A stretch of DNA of 64,000 nt from Rothia mucilaginosa (GTDB taxonomy: Bacteria; Actinomycetota; Actinomycetes; Actinomycetales; Micrococcaceae): contig NZ_AP014938.1 in NCBI RefSeq assembly GCF_001548235.1, positions 310,001 to 374,000 of the forward strand, written 5' to 3'. Positions 1 through 8,693 of this stretch are shown piece by piece. Within the stretch, counting starts at the first letter, position 1; every line of letters begins with the position of its first letter. Below the pieces are notes generated by a model. It was not told the DNA's origin, did not search any database, and saw only the letters and a program-made list of their open reading frames with translations. The translations under genes were made by a program, and so were the position numbers.

Positions 1-8
1 AAGCTCAT
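1..8 (-). CDS. Start codon of the gene downstream of rluB (cut by window edge)
   Basis: An ATG on the minus strand at 6-8 is preceded by a strong ribosome binding site, AAGGAG, at 14-19. It lies 18 bases after the rluB stop codon. Only two full codons (Met-Ser) are inside the window, so the product cannot be read. In related actinobacteria rluB is usually followed by tyrA or cmk and then der. That neighbourhood is the only basis for guessing what follows. Confidence 0.5.
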
Positions 9-26
9 GACAACTCCTTAGCGTTA

Positions 27-1196
27 TTACATGTCGACCGAAGCGAGCAGGTGACCGATCTCGACCTTGGAGAGGTTACGGACGGTACCCTGCTTCTGCG
101 AACCAATACGGATCGGGCCCATCTCGACGCGGACCAGGCGCTCAACCGGGTAGCCGACAGCGTCGAAGAGACGGCGCACGATGCGGTTCTTACCGGAGTG
201 GATGGTCACCTCAACGAGCACGTGGCCGGGAGTGGAGTCCACCAGCTTGAACTCGTCCACGCGAGTCACGCCGTCTTCCAGGCGAATACCCTTCTTCATG
301 GCTGCGCCGACGCCGGGCTCCATCGGGCCGGGAACCTGCACCAGGTAGGTCTTGGGCACCTCGTAGGAGGGGTGGGTGAGGCGGTTCGCCAGTTCACCGT
401 CGTTGGTCAGCAGCAGCAGACCCTCGGTTTCGACGTCCAGGCGGCCCACGTGGAACACGCGCTCGCTCATGGAGGAACGCAGGAAGTCAGAGATGCAGGG
501 GCGACCTTCGGGGTCTTCCATGGTGGAGACCACGCCGGCGGGCTTGTTGAATGCCATGTAGACGAGCTTGTCGTTGGTCTGAACGGTCATGCCGTCCACC
601 TGCACGGTCACCTTGGAGGGGTCCACGCGCACACCCAGCTCGGTCACGACTTCACCGTTAACGGTGACGCGGCCTTCGGTAATCATTTCTTCGCAGACGC
701 GGCGGGATGCCACACCGGCCTGAGCCAGCAGCTTCTGCAGGCGCACGCCGTCGTGGTCGTAGAACTCGTAGTGGTCTACCGGGGCGTTGCGGGGGCGGCG
801 GGGGCGGTGCGGGCCAGCGTAGTTGCTGACGCGGTATTCGCCGCGCTCGTTTGCGAAGGCTTCACCGGAGCGGTAGGGGCGGCCCGGTGCGCGGCGTTCG
901 CGCTTGGGCAGTTCGGTACCGCGGCCTCGACCTGCGCGGCCTGCGCCGAACTTCTTCTCGCCAAACTTCTTCTCGCCAAACTTCTTGTCACCGAACTTCT
1001 TCTCGCCGAAGCCCTTTGCGCCGCCCTTGCCTGCGCCGCTCTTCGGTGCGCCGGGACGACCGCCGCGTGCGGATGCGCCCTTAGCGCCGGGCTTACCGCC
1101 CTGACCGGGACGAGCAGCGCCGGGACGGCCACCGCGGGAGTTCTGGGGGCGACCGGATGCAGAGCGGCCGCCGCGGGAGGAGTTTCCATATGCCAT
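27..1196 (-). CDS. rluB: Large-subunit rRNA pseudouridine synthase, RluB family, with RGG/FGEKK-rich N-terminus
   Basis: Converts a uridine in the 23S rRNA peptidyl-transferase region to pseudouridine. The S4 RNA-binding domain begins near residue 151 (VRLQKLLAQAGVASRR). The RluB/RsuA catalytic core follows, with the conserved GRLDVETEGLLLLTNDG segment in which Asp254 is the expected catalytic residue. Residues 1-140 are a basic, low-complexity extension rich in RGG-like motifs. They include four head-to-tail FGEKK/FGDKK units at about 63-83, visible in the DNA as a 15-bp repeat around 950-1010. The ATG is preceded by AAGAGAAG. The gene follows scpB by 81 bp and is probably the third gene of an scpA-scpB-rluB transcript. 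The core assignment is firm; the role of the tail is unknown. Confidence 0.93.
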   Translation of the reverse strand: MAYGNSSRGGRSASGRPQNSRGGRPGAARPGQGGKPGAKGASARGGRPGAPKSGAGKGGAKGFGEKKFGDKKFGEKKFGEKKFGAGRAGRGRGTELPKRERRAPGRPYRSGEAFANERGEYRVSNYAGPHRPRRPRNAPVDHYEFYDHDGVRLQKLLAQAGVASRRVCEEMITEGRVTVNGEVVTELGVRVDPSKVTVQVDGMTVQTNDKLVYMAFNKPAGVVSTMEDPEGRPCISDFLRSSMSERVFHVGRLDVETEGLLLLTNDGELANRLTHPSYEVPKTYLVQVPGPMEPGVGAAMKKGIRLEDGVTRVDEFKLVDSTPGHVLVEVTIHSGKNRIVRRLFDAVGYPVERLVRVEMGPIRIGSQKQGTVRNLSKVEIGHLLASVDM

Positions 1197-1277
1197 GGTG
1201 TTCTTCTCTTTTCTGTCGTATAGTGCGAACGTTTCAGGCTTTTCCAGAACGTTCGTTCGTCTTATTGATTCGTTGTC

Positions 1278-2282
1278 TTAGTCGTTGCCCTCGGCAAGCA
1301 CTGCGGCTTCCGTGTCATCGGGCAGGAAGGGCGCGAGCGCCGGTAGCTCCTCCAGGGAGTTCAACCCGAGCTTCGCCAGCAGCAGCTCCGTGGTTTCGTA
1401 GAGGGTCGCGCCGCTTCCGGCTTCTCGCCCTGCTTCACGAATCAGCTGCCGTTGCAACAGCTGACGGATTGCCGCGTCCGCGTTTACGCCTCGAATGGAG
1501 GCTACCCTCGCCCTGGTCACCGGCTGCTGGTAGGCAATCACGGCAAGCGTCTCGTAGGCGGGCTTGCTGAGGGTCGCGCTCTTGGAGCGGGTCACGAAGC
1601 GTGCCACCCAGGGGGCGAAGTCGTCGCGGGCGTAGAGCTTCCAGCCTCCTGCGATGTTCCGCAGCTGGAATCCGCGCGGTTCGGGCGCCACCCGGTTTTC
1701 GTCTTCTCCGTAGCCGCTTTCTTCGCCGTTGTACTCGCGGTACAACTGGTCGAGCGCGTGCTCAACAGCTCGTTCGCTGACGATGAGCGCGGCGGAGAGT
1801 TCTTTGACGCCCACGGGCGCTTCGGCAACGGCGAGGATCGCCTCGATGGCGCTTTTGACGCCGCCGGGGATTGCCTCGACCTTGGAGAATTCGGCTTCGG
1901 CATCGACCGCCACACTGGGTGCGGTGGAGGGGCCTCCCGCCGGAATCTTCGCAGGTTTCTTCTCTGCGTGGGGCGCAGGTTCCTGCGGTGCCTCGGAGCT
2001 GTCGGAAATGTCGGAACCATCGGAGTCCTCTACCGTTTCAGCGGCTTCAGCCTCCTCAGCTTCTTCGGTCACCTCATCCAAAGGAGCTGCCGATACCGCA
2101 TGCTCAGCCGGCTCAGCTTCCGCCTCAGCAGGCTTCGAGATTTCAGCCTCTGCCGCCTCTACCGGCGCCAAATCGGCCTGTTCCGAATCCTCGTCTGCGT
2201 TCGGATCCCAGTAGCCCATGTTCACGATGGCAAGGTCGTCAGGGGTGAATTCACGGTCAAAGCGTGAGCCGTGATTACTCAT
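1278..2282 (-). CDS. scpB: Segregation and condensation protein B
   Basis: ScpB is the winged-helix kleisin partner of the SMC condensin complex that compacts and segregates the chromosome. The conserved core spans about residues 142-334 and contains the tandem winged-helix segments, including the TLSKPAYETLAVIAYQQPVT stretch typical of the family. Residues 25-135 are an acidic Ala/Glu/Pro-rich extension, making the protein (334 aa) much longer than usual ScpB proteins of about 200 aa. Its ATG lies inside the end of scpA (8-bp overlap), so translational coupling is likely. The stop region carries a small repeat of CAACGA and TAAGA words, discussed under the tandem-repeat findings. Confidence 0.93.
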   Translation of the reverse strand: MSNHGSRFDREFTPDDLAIVNMGYWDPNADEDSEQADLAPVEAAEAEISKPAEAEAEPAEHAVSAAPLDEVTEEAEEAEAAETVEDSDGSDISDSSEAPQEPAPHAEKKPAKIPAGGPSTAPSVAVDAEAEFSKVEAIPGGVKSAIEAILAVAEAPVGVKELSAALIVSERAVEHALDQLYREYNGEESGYGEDENRVAPEPRGFQLRNIAGGWKLYARDDFAPWVARFVTRSKSATLSKPAYETLAVIAYQQPVTRARVASIRGVNADAAIRQLLQRQLIREAGREAGSGATLYETTELLLAKLGLNSLEELPALAPFLPDDTEAAVLAEGND

Positions 2283-3288
2283 AATCCTCCTCTACCTGTT
2301 CCGTGTTAGCTTCAGATTCGTTCGCAGAGTCGTTCACTTCGGGTGATTCAGGCGCTTCACTGATTTCGTGCGCTTCCTGAGCGCCTGCGGCATCTGCAGT
2401 TTCTTCGCGAATCACGAATTGTGCCGCGCTCGCGCGTACCCGAATGGCTCCGAGCGGTGCGTCCTGTTCTACGTGCAGGGCGCCTTCTTTGTAAAGCTCC
2501 AGTAGCGCCAAGAAACGAACCACCGCGATTTCTAGCTCACCGGATCCTTGAACCAGTTCGGTGAAGCTGAGTTCCCGCGCCGCGGTATCGAGCAGGCTGT
2601 GCAGAATGTAGTGTTCTTCAGCCGCGATAGTGGTCAGCGGAACGTGCAGGTGCTCGTTGAGTTCTTCAACGATTTCTTCGGGTTCCGGCTCGGGCTCTTT
2701 GGGGGTTCGGCTCAGCGCGGCGGCGGCGATGCGGGCGAACTCTTCGGCGCCTCCGGTGAACACCAGCTCGGGTAGCGCCTGGGCGAATCGTTCTTCGAGG
2801 GCTACCGCACGAGGAAAACGTTGTGCTTCTTGCGCCCAGCGTTCAGCAAAAATATCGGCAACTTCGCGGTAAGCGCGGTATTGTAGCAGACGGGCGAAAA
2901 GCAGGTCGCGTGCCTCCAGCAGTGCAACGTCCTCTTCGAGGGGTTCACGATGCTGCGGGAGCAGGCGTGCGGTTTTGAGTTCCAGCAGGGTTGCGGCGGT
3001 GACCAGAAATTCGCTGGCTTCGTCGAGTGCGCGTTCGGTGCCTTCAGCGTAGAGGGCGTGCAGGTATGCGAGGAACTCGTCGGTGACCTCTGCGAGCGCC
3101 ACCTCGGTAATGTCGAGTTTGCGGCGCGAAATCAGGGTCAGTAGAAGATCAAAGGGACCCTCAAAATTACTGAGGGTGAGGGTGAAACCGCGTTCCGGGT
3201 TCTGCAGGCCGCGGCCCTCAGTCCGGGCGTTTGCGGCGGTGTCTGCGTTCGGTGTCGGTACCCTCACGGCAGCGACGTTCGTGGTCAT
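2275..3288 (-). CDS. scpA: Segregation and condensation protein A (kleisin)
   Basis: ScpA is the kleisin subunit bridging the SMC heads in bacterial condensin. The N-terminal SMC-binding helix region begins near residue 35 (FTLTLSNFEGPFDLLLTLIS), with the family hallmark FEGPFDLLL. The C-terminal winged helix follows around residues 215-285. The last 45 residues are acidic and apparently disordered. The gene overlaps scpB by 8 bp. It is probably transcribed from the promoter at 3408-3436. The combination with parA and xerD just upstream is the usual actinobacterial arrangement. Confidence 0.95.
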   Translation of the reverse strand: MTTNVAAVRVPTPNADTAANARTEGRGLQNPERGFTLTLSNFEGPFDLLLTLISRRKLDITEVALAEVTDEFLAYLHALYAEGTERALDEASEFLVTAATLLELKTARLLPQHREPLEEDVALLEARDLLFARLLQYRAYREVADIFAERWAQEAQRFPRAVALEERFAQALPELVFTGGAEEFARIAAAALSRTPKEPEPEPEEIVEELNEHLHVPLTTIAAEEHYILHSLLDTAARELSFTELVQGSGELEIAVVRFLALLELYKEGALHVEQDAPLGAIRVRASAAQFVIREETADAAGAQEAHEISEAPESPEVNDSANESEANTEQVEEDYE

Positions 3289-3407
3289 AAACGACCTATT
3301 CTCCTTAGGTTTATTCTCCCCGGCTTCGTTGGTGCCGTCTCAGATGCGGCTTCCACTTCGCCTATTTTCGGCGCGAGTAGTGTGCGGGGGTCTTTAGAAT
3401 CCACACA

Positions 3408-3436
3408 ATTATACGCCCTCTGCCGGTGTGACTCAA
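3408..3436 (-). promoter_or_regulatory. Promoter of scpA-scpB-rluB, nested in the parA terminator
   Basis: On the minus strand TTGAGT (3431-3436) and a perfect TATAAT (3408-3413) are separated by exactly 17 bp. Transcription would begin near 3401, about 110 nt before the scpA ATG. The -35 box lies in the inner arm of the parA terminator hairpin and the -10 box at its base. Confidence 0.65.
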
Positions 3437-3467
3437 GGGTGAGAGTCACCTCAGCAGAGGGCGTATA
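3410..3467 (-). terminator. Hairpin after parA
   Basis: Inverted arms of 14 bp (3410-3423 and 3454-3467) enclose a second 7-bp stem (3428-3434 with 3443-3449). It starts 13 bp after the parA stop codon. The U-tract is weak (ATAATTGT), so termination may be partial. Confidence 0.6.
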
Positions 3468-3479
3468 GATGTGGGGGCT

Positions 3480-4340
3480 TTAGCGTGCGCCGCCCTTATA
3501 GATCAGTTCGCGTGCCACCTGGCGGTATGCTTCCGCGCCGGGGTGGCTGGAGGCGTAGCTGAGAATCGGCTCAGCGGACACCGACGCGTCCGGGAACTTC
3601 ACGGTGCGCTTGATGACGGTGTCGAAAACCTTGTCGCCGAATGCGTCCACGATGCGTGCCAGAACTTCCTTGGAGTGGATGGTGCGCGCATCGAACATGG
3701 TGGCAAGTACGCCTGAGATTTCGAGGTCGGGGTTCAGACGGTCCTGAACCTTCTCGATGGAATCGACCAGCAGTGCGACGGCGCGCAGTGCGAAGAACTC
3801 ACAAATCAGCGGAATGATGACGCCTTCGGAGGCGGTCAGTGCGTTGACGGTCAGCAGGCCCAGGGAGGGCTGGCAGTCGATGAGGATGACGTCGTATTCG
3901 TCGCGGACCTTGCGCAGCGCCGAGGCGAGAACCTGCTCGCGAGCCACTTCGTTGACCAGCTGAACTTCAGCTGCGGAGAGGTCAATATTGGCGGGCAGCA
4001 GGTCGATGTTCTCCACGCCGGTAGGCAGGATGACGTCCTTGATGTCGACCTTGCGGTCCATCATGACGTTGTAGACGGTTAGGTCCAGTTCGTGCGGGTT
4101 CGCACCGAAACCGGCCGAGAGAGCACCCTGCGGGTCGAAGTCGACCAGCAGCACCTTACGGCCGCATTCTGCCAGTGCCGCGCCCAGGTTAATGGTGGAG
4201 GTGGTCTTACCCACGCCGCCCTTCTGATTCACCATAGAGATAATGCGGGCGGGACCGTGGCTGCTCAGCGGAGCCGGGTCGGGGTATACGCGCAGGGGTC
4301 GACCGGTGGGGCCGAGTTCTTGAGCCTGAGCTTCAGTCAA
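3480..4340 (-). CDS. parA: ParA/Soj-family ATPase
   Basis: A deviant Walker-A ATPase that drives partition of DNA or positions cargo. The KGGVGKTT P-loop is at residues 40-47. The second conserved region reads VLLVDFDPQGALSAGFG, and DVILIDCQPSLGLLTVNAL follows. At 286 aa it has normal length. The start is TTG at 4340, supported by GAAGGTGA seven bases upstream. No parB or parS-like gene is adjacent, so this is the orphan ParA regularly found between xerD and scpA in actinobacteria rather than the origin-proximal parAB pair. A role alongside condensin loading is inferred from position only. Confidence 0.88.
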   Translation of the reverse strand: MTEAQAQELGPTGRPLRVYPDPAPLSSHGPARIISMVNQKGGVGKTTSTINLGAALAECGRKVLLVDFDPQGALSAGFGANPHELDLTVYNVMMDRKVDIKDVILPTGVENIDLLPANIDLSAAEVQLVNEVAREQVLASALRKVRDEYDVILIDCQPSLGLLTVNALTASEGVIIPLICEFFALRAVALLVDSIEKVQDRLNPDLEISGVLATMFDARTIHSKEVLARIVDAFGDKVFDTVIKRTVKFPDASVSAEPILSYASSHPGAEAYRQVARELIYKGGAR

Positions 4341-4434
4341 TGGTTCACCTTCATCAATGAATTCGAAGTTTTAAAGTTTAAGCGTTGTCTATAAGGTTAC
4401 CTCAAGAGCGCCTGTTCCGCGGATTGACGGGGTT

Positions 4435-5724
4435 TTATCCCCGTTCGTGGGCACGCGGATGCGCCATGCGGTACACCTCCATGAGCCCCTCAGGCGTAAC
4501 CTTGGTGTACACCTGAGTGGTGGCGATGGAAGCGTGCCCGAGCAGTTCTTGCACCACGCGAATATCGGCACCGCCCTGCAGCAGGTGCGTTGCGAAGCTG
4601 TGGCGCATGGAGTGCGGTGAGAAGTCGGAGCTGAGCCCGGCGGCTTCGGCGGCTTCCTTGAGGATGAGCCAGGCGCCTTGGCGTCCGAGTCTGCTGCCTC
4701 GGCCGTTGACGAAGAGCGCGGCGGTGCCTTTACCGTGCGCTACGAGGGAGGGGCGGGCACGCACCAGGTAGTCTTGGATTGCTTTTTGGGCGTAGCTACC
4801 AATAGGTACGAGTCGCTCTTTATTTCCTTTGCCGAAGAGTCGAACGTAGCCGGGCAGAGTGATCTGGTTGCCGTCTTCATCGGTGAGGGTTCCTTCGAAG
4901 TGCACGTCGTCGATATCGGCGTTGAGCATTTCGCTCACGCGCGCGCCGGTGGCGTAGAGGAATTCGAGGATGGCTCGGTTACGTAGCCCGGTTGCGGTTT
5001 CGCGGTCGGGTACGGCGAGTAGCCGCTGGATGTCTTCTACGCTGACTGCTTTGGGTAGGCGTTTAACGTTCTTGGGCGGGGTGACCGGTGCCGCCGGGTC
5101 GGTGGGCACGATGAGCGCGGAGACCCAGAAGGCGTGTGCTCCGCGGACTGCCGCCATGGTGCGGGCGATGGAGTTCGGGCCCAAGGGCAGGGGCAGGCTC
5201 GGCGCGCCTTCAGCGGTTGGCGTTTCTTTTTCTGGCGCCCCGGCTTTCTCCGGCTGCCCGGCACGACCTTTTCCAGTACCTCGCCCCGACTCGGAGGCGA
5301 TCATCAGCGCCAGCGATTCTGCGGCTTCTTCCTGTACTTCCTGAAATTCCTGCGCGTTCTGCTTGTTCTTCTCCCCCGCTTCAAATCCGGCAAGGGGCAC
5401 GGTGGGGGCGGCGAGTTCCCGCATGAAGGAGCGTACCTGCGCGGTGGTGATGCGTTCGGGGTCGATGACGCCGAGGGTCGCCATGTAGGCGCTGTATCGT
5501 CGCAGGTCGCGCGCGTAGGAGGCGATGGTGTGTTCACTGCTTCCTCGCTCCACGCGCAGGTGGATGAGGTACTGCTCGATGGCTCTCTGCAGCGGGGTCT
5601 GCGCCTCCTGGTGGGAAGCACCCAGGGCAGAAGAACCCAGCATGGAGGAACCAGCAGAAGAGGGCACGCCGAGCAGACCCGCGCCGCGGGGTGTCTTGCT
5701 CACCGTACTTTTTGCCTGCTTCAC
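4435..5724 (-). CDS. xerD: Tyrosine recombinase XerD with internal insertion
   Basis: Site-specific recombinase that resolves chromosome dimers at dif. The catalytic domain (about 225-425) shows the expected residues: Arg263 in GARVSEML, the HSMRHSF box, the GHAS box and the nucleophilic Tyr in TTQVYTKV. The N-terminal SAM-like DNA-binding domain is interrupted between about residues 105 and 183 by a charged, Glu/Gly/Pro-rich stretch with no counterpart in usual XerD proteins of about 300 aa. A further 45-residue extension precedes the domain. The start is GTG at 5724 with AGGAGA upstream. The stop codon sits in the loop of a small GGGG/CCCC hairpin. Lineage and context favour XerD over XerC. 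Confidence 0.9.
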   Translation of the reverse strand: MKQAKSTVSKTPRGAGLLGVPSSAGSSMLGSSALGASHQEAQTPLQRAIEQYLIHLRVERGSSEHTIASYARDLRRYSAYMATLGVIDPERITTAQVRSFMRELAAPTVPLAGFEAGEKNKQNAQEFQEVQEEAAESLALMIASESGRGTGKGRAGQPEKAGAPEKETPTAEGAPSLPLPLGPNSIARTMAAVRGAHAFWVSALIVPTDPAAPVTPPKNVKRLPKAVSVEDIQRLLAVPDRETATGLRNRAILEFLYATGARVSEMLNADIDDVHFEGTLTDEDGNQITLPGYVRLFGKGNKERLVPIGSYAQKAIQDYLVRARPSLVAHGKGTAALFVNGRGSRLGRQGAWLILKEAAEAAGLSSDFSPHSMRHSFATHLLQGGADIRVVQELLGHASIATTQVYTKVTPEGLMEVYRMAHPRAHERG

Positions 5725-5816
5725 GCTATCTCCTCTGCCGGTTCTGTTGATATTTGGGCCTCTTGACGTTTGGGTTTGCCGTAGGCGAGACTACTCCCCC
5801 GCCCTACGTTCGGTTC

Positions 5817-6491
5817 TTAGTGGTTGCGGAAGTTCTCCGGCTTTTCGCGGCGCTGTCCCATGTAGGGGTGGAACTCCCAGCCGCCCTCGGCGGGGCGCAG
5901 ACCTTCAAAGTTGTTCTGCGCCGCCGCGTAGGTGGCGAGTACCGCCTGGATAGCGAGCGCGTTGTGAACCTTTCCGCCCAGTACCAGCTGTACTGCCTCG
6001 GCGAGGGGCACCCAGCGGTAGGTCATTTCTGCTTCTTCGTCGGTGCGTTCGCTACGTTCTTCGGCGGGCAGTTCCGAGAGGTTACGCGCCAGGTAGACGC
6101 GGCCTGCTTCGCTGGTTGCGCCGGGGCTGCTGAAGTAGTCGGTCAGTGCGTTCCAGGTGTCTGCCTGCAGGTCTGCCTCTTCGGCAAGTTCGCGCTGCGC
6201 GGCGACCAGGGGGTCTTCACCGTCGATGTCGAGCAGTCCTGCGGGTACTTCCCAGAGGTTCATGCGCACCGGGTGGCGGTACTGGTTGAGCATCAGCAGT
6301 TCGTTGTTGTCGTTGAGGACCGCCACGGCGACGGCGCCGGGCATTTCCACGACGTCGCGGGTCAGCACGGTGTTTTTGTTGAGTTCGTACTCTTCAACGG
6401 TCGTTTCGATCACGTAGCCGCTGTACTTCACGGTGCGGGTGCGGATGGTGCGTTCGGAGGGTGCATCAATAATCTGCTGGTTGTTGCTCAT
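5817..6491 (-). CDS. NUDIX hydrolase, ADP-ribose pyrophosphatase type
   Basis: Predicted to hydrolyse ADP-ribose or a related nucleoside diphosphate sugar. The NUDIX signature is visible as GEDPLVAAQRELAEEADL; the Glu-x7-Arg-Glu and Glu-Glu metal ligands are kept, while the final glycine is replaced. It is preceded by the family segment LNQYRHPVRMNLWEVPAGLL. At 224 aa the length fits NudF-like enzymes. It lies between pyrG and xerD, a usual actinobacterial position. The exact substrate cannot be told from sequence alone. Confidence 0.85.
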   Translation of the reverse strand: MSNNQQIIDAPSERTIRTRTVKYSGYVIETTVEEYELNKNTVLTRDVVEMPGAVAVAVLNDNNELLMLNQYRHPVRMNLWEVPAGLLDIDGEDPLVAAQRELAEEADLQADTWNALTDYFSSPGATSEAGRVYLARNLSELPAEERSERTDEEAEMTYRWVPLAEAVQLVLGGKVHNALAIQAVLATYAAAQNNFEGLRPAEGGWEFHPYMGQRREKPENFRNH

Positions 6492-6577
6492 TCTTTCATT
6501 GTAGGCGGCTTCTTAGCCCCGCTACGTTTGGCGCGTCAGGTACGGGCACGGAATAAGGCATGTTCAGGTTTAAACGA

Positions 6578-6617
6578 AAGCATCCCGCTCTCCCCTGCGC
6601 GGGGTGAGCGGGATGCT
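6578..6617 (-). terminator. Terminator of pyrG
   Basis: Twelve-base arms AGCATCCCGCTC and GAGCGGGATGCT flank an inner CCCC/GGGG pair. They are followed on the minus strand by TTTCGTTT. The hairpin begins 20 bp after the pyrG stop codon. Confidence 0.8.
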
Positions 6618-6636
6618 GAACGTTTGTGCCTAGACG

Positions 6637-8331
6637 TTAGGCGCCGCGGCGCTCCAGAGCAGCCTTAATCAGGCCGGAGAAGAGCGGGTGCGGGCGGGTC
6701 GGACGCGAGCGGTACTCGGGGTGTGCCTGAGTTGCCACGTAGTAGGGGTGTGCTTCTGCAGGCAGTTCCACGTACTCGACCAGCGAGGAGTCCGGGGAGG
6801 TACCGGAGATGCGCAGGCCTGCTTCTTCAAGCTGCTCGCGGTACTCGTTGTTCACCTCGTAGCGGTGGCGGTGACGCTCTGCAACCTCGGTTGCACCGTA
6901 CGCCTTAGCTACCTGAGAGCCGGGAACAAGGTTTGCCTTGTACAGGCCCAGGCGCATGGTGCCGCCCAGGTCGCCTGCACCTTCGACGAACTGCTTCTGC
7001 TCTTCGATGGTTGCGATGACCGGTACGGAGGTTTCCGGATCGAACTCGGTGGAGGATGCTTCGGTCAGACCCAGTACGTTGCGTGCGTACTCGATGACCA
7101 TGGACTGCAGGCCGAGGCAGATGCCCAGGGTCGGAAGCTTGTGCTCGCGTGCGTACTTGAGGGCACCGATCTTGCCGTCCAGGCCGCGGATGCCGAAGCC
7201 GCCGGGCACGAGGATTGCGTCCATGTTGCGCAGCTGGTGGTCTGCATCTTCGTCGGTTGCGCACAGGTCGGCTGCAACCCACTTGATGTTGACCTTCACG
7301 TTGTTTGCGAAGCCGCCGGCGCGCAGAGCCTCGGAGACGGACAGGTATGCATCGGGCAGGTCGATATACTTACCGACCAGGCCAACGTTGACCTCTGCTG
7401 CGGGGCGGTGCACTGCGTCGAGCAGGCGGTCCCACTGGGTGAAGTCCGGTGCGGGAGCCTCAATGCCGAAGTAGTCGAGGATGTAGTCGTCGAGCTTCTG
7501 GCTGTGCAGGGTCTTGGGGATGTCGTAGATGCTGGGTGCGTCGGCGCAGGAGATGACTGCGTCGCTGTCCACGTCGCATGCGTTACCGATCTTGGTACGG
7601 TGCGAGACGGGGACCTCACGCTCACAGCGCAGGATCAGACCGTCAGGCTGGATGCCCAGGCCGCGCAGTGCTGCGACGGAGTGCTGGGTCGGCTTGGTCT
7701 TGAGCTCGCCGGAGGGGCCGATGAAGGGTACCAGGGAGACGTGCAGGAAGAAGACGTTCTTGCGGCCAACATCGCGGCGTACCTGGCGTGCTGCCTCCAT
7801 GAAGGGCAGGGACTCGATATCGCCGACGGTACCACCGATTTCAGTGATGATGATGTCGGGTGCGTTTTCAATTTCCGCTGCGTGACGCATACGGGCCTTG
7901 ATTTCGTCGGTAATGTGAGGGATGACCTGGACGGTGTCGCCGAGGTATTCGCCGCGGCGTTCCTTTGCGATGACGGAGGAGTAGACCTGGCCGGTGGTCA
8001 CGTTAGCGGACTGGTCGAGGTTTTCGTCCAGGAAGCGCTCGTAGTGTCCGATGTCGAGGTCGGTTTCAGCACCGTCGTCGGTGACAAAGACTTCACCGTG
8101 CTGGAAGGGGTTCATCGTACCGGGGTCGACGTTCAGGTAGGGGTCGAACTTCTGCATGGTCACAGAGAGGCCACGTGCGCGAAGAAGCTGACCGAGGGAA
8201 GAGGCCGACAGGCCCTTACCGAGAGAAGATGCAACGCCGCCGGTCACGAAAATCTGGCGGGTTACCTTGTCGTTAGAGGACGCGTTCAGAGCGTTATTTT
8301 TTTCATTCACCACGGAATTCAAGCCTACCAT
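6637..8331 (-). CDS. pyrG: CTP synthase
   Basis: Makes CTP from UTP, ATP and glutamine, the last step of pyrimidine nucleotide synthesis. The N-terminal synthetase domain starts at [20 protein letters not shown] with its nucleotide-binding loop. The C-terminal class-I glutamine amidotransferase domain has the nucleophile elbow GICLGLQ and the distal HPEY pair, so the triad is intact. At 564 aa the length is standard. An N-terminal extension of about 24 residues precedes the first conserved strand. It follows recN after a 362-bp gap that must contain its promoter. Confidence 0.97.
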   Translation of the reverse strand: MVGLNSVVNEKNNALNASSNDKVTRQIFVTGGVASSLGKGLSASSLGQLLRARGLSVTMQKFDPYLNVDPGTMNPFQHGEVFVTDDGAETDLDIGHYERFLDENLDQSANVTTGQVYSSVIAKERRGEYLGDTVQVIPHITDEIKARMRHAAEIENAPDIIITEIGGTVGDIESLPFMEAARQVRRDVGRKNVFFLHVSLVPFIGPSGELKTKPTQHSVAALRGLGIQPDGLILRCEREVPVSHRTKIGNACDVDSDAVISCADAPSIYDIPKTLHSQKLDDYILDYFGIEAPAPDFTQWDRLLDAVHRPAAEVNVGLVGKYIDLPDAYLSVSEALRAGGFANNVKVNIKWVAADLCATDEDADHQLRNMDAILVPGGFGIRGLDGKIGALKYAREHKLPTLGICLGLQSMVIEYARNVLGLTEASSTEFDPETSVPVIATIEEQKQFVEGAGDLGGTMRLGLYKANLVPGSQVAKAYGATEVAERHRHRYEVNNEYREQLEEAGLRISGTSPDSSLVEYVELPAEAHPYYVATQAHPEYRSRPTRPHPLFSGLIKAALERRGA

Positions 8332-8693
8332 TTTCTTGTCTGCTATCCAAGCAGAGGGTTTTGCCGCGAGAGGATTCTCTCAGGCGGCTTTCCCTCCCCT
8401 ATTTGTCCTTATCACCACTGTAAACGGAGCTGGGGATTTATTATTCCCGCCGCGCCGTGTAGAAGCAGGTGTAGGAGCATTCACAGAGTATCTCACATCC
8501 TCTGGGCTCCATGCGCCGCTATTGGTCACCGGCGCGGGTAACACCGACAACTTTCTGAGGCGTGCTCGCGTGCCTCAGCACCTTTGATGGTCTTTGGTAC
8601 GAAAGATGCCACCTTTCGGCGCTTTTGCCAGCACTTTCCTCATGCTTTTCCCTGCCGGTTTGCCGCCGGCTTGCCGCCGGCTTGCCGCCGGTT
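8332..8693. other. Intergenic region between recN and pyrG
   Basis: No credible gene. The recN-proximal end holds three 11-bp tandem repeats (8660-8692). A CTGAGGC/GCCTCAG inverted repeat lies at 8555-8578 without a clear U-tract. The pyrG promoter should be here, but I could not fix convincing -35/-10 boxes. Confidence 0.5.
8660..8692. repeat. Three 11-bp tandem repeats abutting the recN stop codon
   Basis: The unit TTGCCGCCGGC occurs twice perfectly (8660-8670, 8671-8681) and once as TTGCCGCCGGT (8682-8692). The copy nearest recN pairs with a 13-base inverted copy inside the last recN codons (8718-8730). This gives a hairpin (8680-8692 with 8718-8730) whose loop contains the recN stop codon. 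Each downstream copy offers an alternative arm. Confidence 0.85.

Noticed and set aside
4435..5724. Integrase of a mobile element
   Set aside because: The tyrosine recombinase sits in the conserved xerD-parA-scpAB context with no attachment-site duplication, so it is the housekeeping XerD.
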